Positions 23,268 through 30,000 of a stretch of 30,000 bases of DNA are shown piece by piece. Every line of letters starts with the position of its first letter. Position 1 is the stretch's first letter. Location of the stretch: contig LUCW03001386.1 of assembly GCA_001586965.3 (NCBI GenBank), positions 1 through 30,000 on the forward strand. Reading direction: 5' to 3'. The position numbers were made by a program, and so were the translations under genes. The notes under the pieces are model-generated. The model saw only the letters and a program-made list of their open reading frames with translations. It did not search any database and had not been told where the DNA came from. This DNA is from Sphaeroforma sirkka (taxonomy: Eukaryota > Opisthokonta > Ichthyosporea > Ichthyophonida).

Positions 23268-25170
23268 TCAGATCCGCTCTTTGTCGCTACGTGAGTACTA
23301 AATACGATAAGCAAGCACATTCCAAACCAACCCCCTACAGACGACCGAGGCTTACTTGCGTGATACTTATTTGACTGCTATCTTAAACCAACCCCCTACC
23401 GACGACCGAAGCTTAATTGAGTGCTACTTACTTGTCTGCTATCTTCAGCAATTCTACAACCGCTTTGGGGTCCATGGCGGGCAGGTCCAGATGGTCGATG
23501 CACAGCAGCGCCGCTTGCGCCGTCTGTTCTGCGTTCAGCTCTTGAGACTCAGCCCACGACATGCACAGCTTCATCAGCTGCACAGTACACGGGGGGTAGA
23601 GAGAAGGCAATGAAAATTGTAGCATATTCTATTGGTTCAATGGAAATGTTTGTACTCCGTTGCCATGGTGATAAGCACAGCTTCATCAGCTACATAGTAC
23701 AAGGGTGACAGAGAGATAAAGAGTACGGGCGTAACGCAATGAAAATTGTAGCGTATTCTATTGATGCAATGGGGATGTTTGCACTCCCTTGCCATGGTGA
23801 AATGCACAGTTTCATCATCTGCACAGAACAACGACGATAGAGGTATAGAGGTGACGGACGTAAGGCAATGGAAGGTAGATGTTGCGCAATAGAAATCATG
23901 TACTATAGGTACTTGCTACTAGTGCATATACATACAACAATCGAAGAAACGATACCTACCTTGTTCGGTGTGTATCTTCTCTTCATTTGCGTGTTGTTGA
24001 GGAGCCTGGCCATACTCCCAGATTCGATGGGATTAGTTATGCCCCAAATCAAGTGTCGCACGGTCGACTTTGAGTCCTCATAATCTGGAGAAGTTGAGTG
24101 CATTTCAGTACAAGAAAAACGGACAAGGGTCAGGCAGGGGGGGGGGTGGCTATAAAGCAAGACAATTCTAGGGCGGAGGGGGGGGGGTTATAAAGCGGAA
24201 CAATTATAGATCGTATAGACAACGGCTCGTGATATTCTCAGAGATATCTATAGAATAATGTACATCTACCTACCGTGGTTACTACCCGCAATCGGGCAAT
24301 CACAAGCTGTATCATCAAGTATACACAACTGTTCGTGATGTGCTCAGAAGACGCATATATCTATATATTAATGACTCTTTTACCTACCATGAGTACAAAC
24401 TATTATCAATCACACTTTACCTACTATGGGCAACATCAGAAGTCACATTCTATCTACCATAAATGCTATCAGCAATCTCATTTTACCTACCATGGGCAAT
24501 ATCAGTAGTCGCATTCTATCTACCATAAATACTATCAGCAATCTCATCTTACCTACCATTGGCAACATCAGCAGTCACATTCTTTCTTCCATAATCACTA
24601 TCAGCAATCTCATTTTACCTACCATGGGTACGTACTATTAACAATAACACTTTACCCACCATGGACAACATCAGCAGTCACATTCTATCTACCATAAATA
24701 CTATCAGCAATCTCATTTTACCTACCATGGTTACGAACTATCAGCAATCTCATTTTACCTACCATGGGCAATATCAGTAGTCGCATTCTATTTACCATAA
24801 ATACTATCAGCAATCTCATTTTATCTACCATGAGTACGAACTATTAACAATCTCATTTTACCTACCATGGGTACTATCAGCCACATATTTGTTCCGTGTG
24901 AGTTCGTTGATCACGGCAGTGCCTTCATACGCGGGCGATGAGTTCTGCCACTGTCGTAGTAGTCTGAGCCTTGTATCGTCCGCGTGCGAATAAAGATTGT
25001 TCACTGACTAACAGGAAGATAAATTTGCGCATGCAAAGACACGATGAGCACAAAATGAGAAGTGGTGGAGACATAGGTGCAAGCACAGACAGGATGAGTA
25101 TTATACTAAAGTAATGGGGTGATAGTATTGTATATGTGAAGACACGATGAGCTCAAATATATCATATATA

Positions 25171-25235
<65 letters not shown>

Positions 25236-25242
25236 TAAATAT

Positions 25243-25313
<71 letters not shown>

Positions 25314-25719
25314 TATATATATATATATATTACATATATTATTATTATGTATATATCATATATACATATATATGCATATACATATACATATATACATATC
25401 GTCTGTGCATACAATATAATGTATCCCAGATGTTAGTAGCGGGCGATGAGTTGAACCAAACGGCATTATATATATGTATACGCGTATTGTGTGTGTGATG
25501 CGTGCGTGCGTGCGTGTGCGCGTTGTGTTGGCGTTGCGCATATATATTATATATATATATATACACATATTACATATATGTGTGTGTGCGTGTTCGTGTG
25601 TCCATATGACATTATGATATAATATGTATATTAATATTATATAACAATTATATATATACATATACATATATATATACATATATACATATATATACATGCC
25701 AATATATAATATTATATAT

Positions 25720-25751
<32 letters not shown>

Positions 25752-25757
25752 ATATAT

Positions 25758-25818
<61 letters not shown>

Positions 25819-25846
25819 CATACATACACACACATACACACACATA

Positions 25847-25904
<58 letters not shown>

Positions 25905-28701
25905 CTACCCTGTGGAAAATCTCGTTCAAAGCAGCAGCTGTCTCGCCTGTGGCACCACCGCGCGTGGGATGGATGGCCTCGATCATCCAGTACATGTGTA
26001 AAGTACCCGGTTTGTGCACAATGGACATGGACACATTATTCATCACACTGGGATACGAGATGGGAATCACAGGTCTGGGAGAAAAGAGATATTATTAATG
26101 TTTATATAAATAAGGAAACTCGGTACAGGATACGAAATTGGAATAATAGGCTTAGGAGTAAAGGGGGAGAAAGTGATGTTCCTATCTGTGTGCATTAAAA
26201 AGTGCAGGACAGAATACGAGTTGGGAATCAGAGGCCTAGAAGAAAAGGTGAAGATGATTTTAGTATATATATAGCCAATAGCAACGTATCAATAATACGA
26301 TATTATCTATATAATCAATATATACGTATATGATTTCTTTATGAACTATATGATTAAAAGTAACGTATCAATAATACGATATTATCTATATAATCAATAT
26401 ATACGTATAATATTTCTTTATGAATTATATGATTAAAAGTAACGTACACATACAGGTCACCTATGGTCGGTTAAGAGAGGTATTTGCACATAAAATTGGA
26501 CTATAACTGAATAAGTGAAGGAGGGGGGGGGGGGGGGGTTGGGGGGGGCATTCAGTAGGTCATTAATATAAACAAATCTATAATGCGCTACTGTTTATAT
26601 AACTGAGAAAGTTCACTACAAGTGCAGGTGGGCAGATGCCCGTATACCTAAAGCACCCGTCTGGCGCAGTATCAATATGGGCATGCTGTTCACTATGCTT
26701 TTTCTCTAAAGACTGCCAAAAACCGATCACAACATACACACTGATAAAACAATAAAGTGCCACACACTCCCATATATATATGATATTCATCTGCGTATGT
26801 CCTCAAGCTCAGACGGAATTCAGCGGCCACGGGGAATGCTTGCACTTAATATTGTTGTGGCTATGTGTGCGAGTCACCTTAGTATACAATATTATAATTT
26901 TATGTTGTAAACGTCCTGGATAGTTGATCATGCTGAACATGGGTAAATGTCTGATGTGTTCACTATCGAATTGCATTCGTCATCGCAATCGCGTACGAGA
27001 TAGCAATCAGCGATATTGCGAAATCGGTTAAGATCATGTATACATATTCACGTAATATAAGTAGATTACATGTAGATGTTTCCATGTTGATATATACATA
27101 TTCATGTAATTTAAGCAGATTATATGTAGATATTTCACAGGTGATATATGCATATATATATAATTTAAGTAGACTATATGTAGATATTTCACTGATGATA
27201 TATACATATACATGTAATTTATGTAGAGATTATACGTAGATATTTCACTGTTGATATATACATATACATATACTTAAGTAGATTATATGTATATGATTCA
27301 CTGATGGTATATATATATACATATACTTAAGTAGACTTAATGTGGATGAGTTGATACTTCTGTGCAGAATGCCTGAACCATGCACATTGGATTTGCTTTC
27401 GGGCAGGATGTGAATCAGCGAGCCAGGGGCATACATGAAAGGAACGTGTGAAGGAAATACTATCATGTACAAACGATTGAGTCCGTTAAGGCATGTGTGA
27501 AGCCAATACTTGTATGTACAAATGATTGGGTCGGCCCGACCGATACAATGATATAGACTTGTACTTATACAGGATTTATCAGAAGCACAACCGAGCACAT
27601 ACAACCTGATTGACGTCACTGAGGGCAATCAATAGGCCAATTAGACGTAGATACACATGTTCCGTATATGGGATAAAACAAAACCTACATTCGGAAAATA
27701 TCACAAGAGGATTTGGATCCAAGAACTACATTTCCAAGGAACAAAAGTGCTCGAACGTAGCCTATTCGATGCGTTAGTGTTTGTATGCCATTCTGCTGTA
27801 TCTCCGCCAAAAAAAAATTGGCCGCAAACTCACTTTTTGATGCCCAGAATATCTGAATAACGGGCCGGTGGAAAGGATTTCGGCTTGTCGTTGAGTAATC
27901 GTTGATCCCATGCGACATAGAAACTGCAAAAAAAAGAAACAACCCCCAAAAAAAGGGAAGAAGCAACAGATGAGTCACGAGTTGCGGCCAAAACCCATGC
28001 AAGGCAGTGATATGCCCAACACATGGTAGACATATGTTCAACACATGGTAGACATATGTTGTGTGCAGTAGCGAACTGTCGTATGACCAGAGCATATGCA
28101 ATGAGCCAGGCCCACACTCGACGAGCGCATGGAAAGTCATGTGCCAATAATAAATAGAACGTCTATAACCCGCACTTACGTATCGCCGTCGTAATCGCCC
28201 CCGGATGCGCGCATGGCGAATGGCGGTGTGACTTCCTCTTCGGTAGTACCGGACTTGTTTCTCACTTTTTTGCGCGACGCTTCGTGGCTGACCACCAGTG
28301 TGTCGTTAATGTGGTCGTAAATTCCGGGTATGTCGATTGCCTCCAGTATTTGAATATCCCCCGGATGGTAGCAAGGCCTACGCCAAACGACTACTTTGCC
28401 CACCTGCAAGATGGTGGTAAAAAACATTTCGGATCTGTTGGTTTCTACAAGTGGTTGATGAGGTCGTAAATACAAAACTAACACTGCAATTTAAAAACTA
28501 ACACTGCAATTTACCCCAGATGGGAACAGCCTCTGAGTCATAGAATCACTAAACACTAAACCTTAAAACTTTGAAATCCGTTTGCACATGATGGATGTCA
28601 TAACCAAAACGATGGTACTCAGTGAATGTTGGTAGGTCATCAATTTGACTATATATGCGCTAAATATATATTAAGGTCAGTGACTAACACTCCCACCGTG
28701 A

Positions 28702-28732
<31 letters not shown>

Positions 28733-30000
28733 CGTGTGTGTACTTATGTATATATCTACATATTGCAAACCTGTATGATGGAGTTAAATATATATTCATA
28801 TCTGTATTCATGTATATGTGCGCATACCTTTCAGTGTAGGAGATTGTTCCTGTGCGGGATGAGAGTGTATCTACATACAATCCGTATGTTCAGCTTATAG
28901 CTTCTAGACTTACACGCCATCAAGCACGCAAATTCTTCCATACATACTCATTCCTACCGTATACACCATTTGCTTCTTAATCCAAAATGAAACACACATC
29001 ACATACAAGTAGATAGCCATCAATCGTTTTTTCGATCTCCCTCCCTTACACTTCTACCTGCAATATGGCTTGGTTTCTCATGTACCATCAACCGCAGCGG
29101 CACCGTGAGGGTATAAGCCCAAACTCACTCCTACCATACACACACACACAGTAGATCAAATGTCCCAACAAACATTAATCAAACAAATGTTTCCAACTCA
29201 CTCCTACCATACACACGCACAGTAGACCATGTCACAATAACCATTAATCATACAAACATTTCCAACTCACTCCTACCATACACACGCACAGTAGGACCAT
29301 GTCACAATAACCATTCATCAAACAAACGTTTCCAACTCACTCCTACCATACACACACGCACAGTAGAACATGTCACAATAACCATTAATCAAACAAACGT
29401 TTCCAACTCACTCCTACCATACACACGCAACCGATTTTTCGTAATTCCTATAGTGGTATATGGTTTCCCATGCACAGCTAACTGTAGGAAGCACCACTAG
29501 GAGGATGTGAGGTCATACCCACTCCTACCGTATACACAACTGCTTGTAGATGGACCCTAATGCAAAGTACATGCCATATTTAACGGCTATTGATGAATCG
29601 CCCTATCTAATCCCGGGTCCCTCACTGCGTTGCGTTGGGTTCATACTCACTCCAAACACATATTAATAGTATTTCATATTACTTGTATATACATAATATA
29701 CTTTAACCTAACTTAACATCAAGAACATGATGCTCAATAATAGTACCATCTTCCACATACACCATACAACACATACTGCAGTTCACCAAACACCCATCGC
29801 TCCAGATTTCAACCCCACTTACTATATTGCGGGGTTTCCCGTGCACCGTCAACCGCAGAAAGCATTCTGTGGGCTTGAGAAGGTTTCTGTTCTGAGGCTC
29901 TGGTATGGCAAACACCTCACACGCCGCCCCTGTTTCAACACGCCATTCGCCTGAGCGCTGAGCCAGTCGGCGTACGTCTCTGTAGTGTGCGCCTGTGAAA
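23268..30000 (-). CDS. RdRP: RNA-silencing type RNA-dependent RNA polymerase (QDE-1/RDR family), C-terminal part, 8 exons in window
   Basis: Cellular RdRPs of this family copy RNA into dsRNA for Dicer/Argonaute silencing. Exons in transcript order: 30000-29823 (open at the window edge), 28403-28180, 27923-27834, 26074-25909, 25007-24866, 24084-23960, 23577-23432, 23286-23268 (TGA). All donors are GT and phases match at every join. The last seven exons total 912 bp (303 codons plus stop). The first exon has [11 protein letters not shown] and GKPRNI. The next has [20 protein letters not shown] and [10 protein letters not shown], the catalytic DxDGD loop in the DYDGD form also found in Neurospora QDE-1. 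The next gives [10 protein letters not shown], the conserved WD-x-x-L. The remaining ~210 residues (for example [31 protein letters not shown]) are divergent but in phase. The terminal 19-bp exon is the least certain. The 5' part lies beyond 30,000. Confidence 0.9.
23560..23880 (-). repeat. Three tandem copies of an RdRP acceptor plus exon start
   Basis: The real acceptor is at 23,578 (exon starts at 23577). The junction sequence gcacagcttcatcagctgcac (plus strand, about 23,563) recurs near 23,675 (cttcatcagctacatag) and near 23,804 (tttcatcatctgcacag). Each copy is followed by a diverged gtagagaga..gcaatgaaaattgtagc block. The periods are about 112 and 129 bp. The two extra copies make up most of the 382-bp intron. 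Confidence 0.82.
24120..24215. repeat. Two-copy G-run repeat in RdRP intron
   Basis: A G run followed by tggctataaagcaagacaat (about 24,137) is repeated as a G run plus ttataaagcggaacaat (about 24,180), with a period of about 46 bp. It lies in the intron between the exons ending at 24866 and starting at 24084. Confidence 0.7.
24266..24890 (-). repeat. Array of ~15 units of 33 bp, each with a copy of the RdRP 5' splice site
   Basis: The real exon ends ACCCATG|GTAGGTAAAA at 24,866 (minus strand). Downstream, the intron is built of 33-bp units (some 37 bp) reading on the plus strand acctaccatgggcaata... or atctaccataaatacta..., each followed by tcagcaatctcatttt or tcagtagtcgcattct. On the minus strand each unit contains ATGGTAGGTAA or ATGGTAGATAG, a donor-like site. 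The two unit types alternate, giving a 66-bp higher-order period. The unit equals the last ~16 bp of the exon plus the first ~17 bp of the intron. Confidence 0.9.
25155..25400. repeat. (TA)n-rich microsatellite in RdRP intron
   Basis: About 240 bp of TA with aaatata and tacatat interruptions, within the intron 25,008-25,908. Tyr/Ile reading frames here are artefacts. Confidence 0.9.
25540..25902. repeat. (TA)n-rich microsatellite abutting an RdRP splice donor
   Basis: TA tracts with TG and CATA interruptions run almost up to the donor of the exon ending at 25909. On the minus strand the intron begins GTAGGGGATATATATA. The tract therefore starts about 8 bp into the intron. Confidence 0.9.
26040..26255 (-). 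repeat. Three tandem copies of an RdRP acceptor plus exon start
   Basis: The real junction (minus strand) is CTCCCAG|ACCTGTGATTCCC with the exon start at 26074. On the plus strand, gggatacgagatgggaatcac (about 26,050) recurs as ggatacgaaattggaataat (about 26,127) and gaatacgagttgggaatcag (about 26,211). Each copy is followed by a (g)gtctggg/gcttagg/gcctaga plus agaaaag block. The period is about 80 bp. The third copy still has TTCTAG|GCC, an acceptor-like site. Confidence 0.8.
26281..26452. repeat. Two-copy tandem repeat, ~79-bp period
   Basis: aacgtatcaataatacgata at 26,283 recurs at 26,362, with nearly identical following sequence (ttatctatataatcaatatatacgtat, then ttctttatga and ttaaaagtaacgta). 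It lies within an RdRP intron. The high identity implies a recent duplication. Confidence 0.9.
26521..26550. repeat. Poly-G tract
   Basis: A run of about 16 G, then TT, then about 8 G, in an otherwise AT-rich RdRP intron. Shorter G runs occur at about 16,721, 24,137 and 24,177. The tract could form a G-quadruplex, or its length could be a sequencing or assembly artefact. Confidence 0.8.
27036..27345. repeat. Six-copy minisatellite, ~54-bp unit, in RdRP intron
   Basis: The motif (t/c)agattatatgtagatatttcac recurs near 27,061, 27,116, 27,170, 27,227, 27,281 and 27,332, separated by gatatatacatat(a/t)catgtaatttaag. Copies differ by substitutions and small indels. Confidence 0.85.
27435..27535. 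repeat. Two-copy ~61-bp tandem repeat
   Basis: gtgtgaaggaaatactatcatgtacaaacgattgagtc (about 27,448) is repeated as gtgtgaagccaatacttgtatgtacaaatgattgggtc (about 27,495), within the same RdRP intron. Confidence 0.75.
28014..28062. repeat. Two-copy 23-bp direct repeat
   Basis: caacacatggtagacatatgtt occurs twice back to back at about 28,018 and 28,041. It lies in the short intron between the DYDGD exon and the WD exon. A similar duplication (actaacactgcaattta) occurs near 28,477 and 28,497. Confidence 0.8.
28690..28745. repeat. TA/TG microsatellite in RdRP intron
   Basis: (TA)n followed by (TG)n at about 28,698-28,742, within intron 28,404-29,822. Confidence 0.85.
29060..29880 (-). repeat. 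Decayed copies of an RdRP exon tail and donor in a higher-order repeat
   Basis: The exon tail at 29,823-29,880 (plus strand: tatattgcggggtttcccgtgcaccgtcaaccgcagaaagc) has diverged copies near 29,461 (gtatatggtttcccatgcacagctaactgtaggaagc) and 29,071 (caatatggcttggtttctcatgtaccatcaaccgcagc). The spacings are about 370 and 390 bp. Both copies lie in the intron downstream of the real donor at 29,822. The copies flank the 70-bp minisatellite at 29,140-29,430. Confidence 0.65.
29130..29430. repeat. Four-copy minisatellite, ~70-bp unit
   Basis: Units of cacagtagaccatgtcacaataaccattaatcaaacaaac followed by gtttccaactcactcctaccatacacac start near 29,147, 29,217, 29,287 and 29,361. On the minus strand each unit contains ATGGTAGGAGTGAGT, which resembles a strong 5' splice site. 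Confidence 0.88.

Noticed and set aside
24266..24890. Regularly spaced repeats resembling a CRISPR array
   Set aside because: The 33-bp units are contiguous with no unique spacers, lie in a eukaryotic intron and derive from the splice junction.
27245..27628. Possible extra RdRP exon on the minus strand (frame with [16 protein letters not shown])
   Set aside because: The exons on either side (ending 27,834 and starting 26,074) already join in phase. This stretch has no supported acceptor and donor pair and contains duplicated repeat sequence.
29921..29992. Alternative RdRP exon reading [19 protein letters not shown] with a donor at 29,920
   Set aside because: The other frame stays open through this donor and leads into [11 protein letters not shown] and GKPRNI with a strong GTAAGT donor at 29,822. 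That fits the RdRP family much better.

Overview
This window comes from a nuclear genome of a eukaryote, most likely a unicellular one. Two genes are split into many short exons by GT-AG introns whose phases all join. The rest is dominated by long (TA)n and (TG)n microsatellites and diverged tandem repeats. No bacterial operon structure is seen. The species cannot be named from the sequence. The mix of an Osm1-type fumarate reductase, a cellular RNA-dependent RNA polymerase (RdRP) and long introns fits several protist or fungal-like lineages; this is inference only.

Layout. 1-1,800: short, broken, protein-like reading frames of unknown identity. 2,045-9,119: a decayed Ty3/gypsy-like retroelement on the + strand. 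Its order is gag, zinc knuckles, aspartic protease, reverse transcriptase, RNase H, an extra Dam-methylase-like module, a DDE integrase and a chromodomain-like tail. A 50-bp perfect direct repeat bounds it, and frameshifts and stops interrupt it throughout. 9,115-9,351 (-): a short THAP-like ORF that ends at the retroelement edge. 9,360-15,330: no recognisable gene, a GC-rich hairpin and very long TA tracts. 15,334-20,680 (+): a fumarate reductase gene with 11 recognised exons. 20,690-23,260: intergenic, made largely of three families of diverged tandem repeats. 23,268-30,000 (-): the C-terminal part of an RdRP gene of the RNA-silencing family with the DYDGD active site. Eight exons are in the window and the 5' part lies beyond position 30,000. 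The two genes converge.

The most interesting observation is a recurring structural pattern. In both genes, introns contain tandem copies of their own exon-intron junctions. One RdRP intron is largely an array of about 15 units of 33 bp. Each unit carries a decoy 5' splice site derived from the real exon end and donor. Other introns carry two or three copies of an acceptor plus exon start, or of an exon tail plus donor. These introns appear to have grown by junction-spanning tandem duplication, leaving series of candidate splice sites of which apparently only one gives a phase-consistent gene model.
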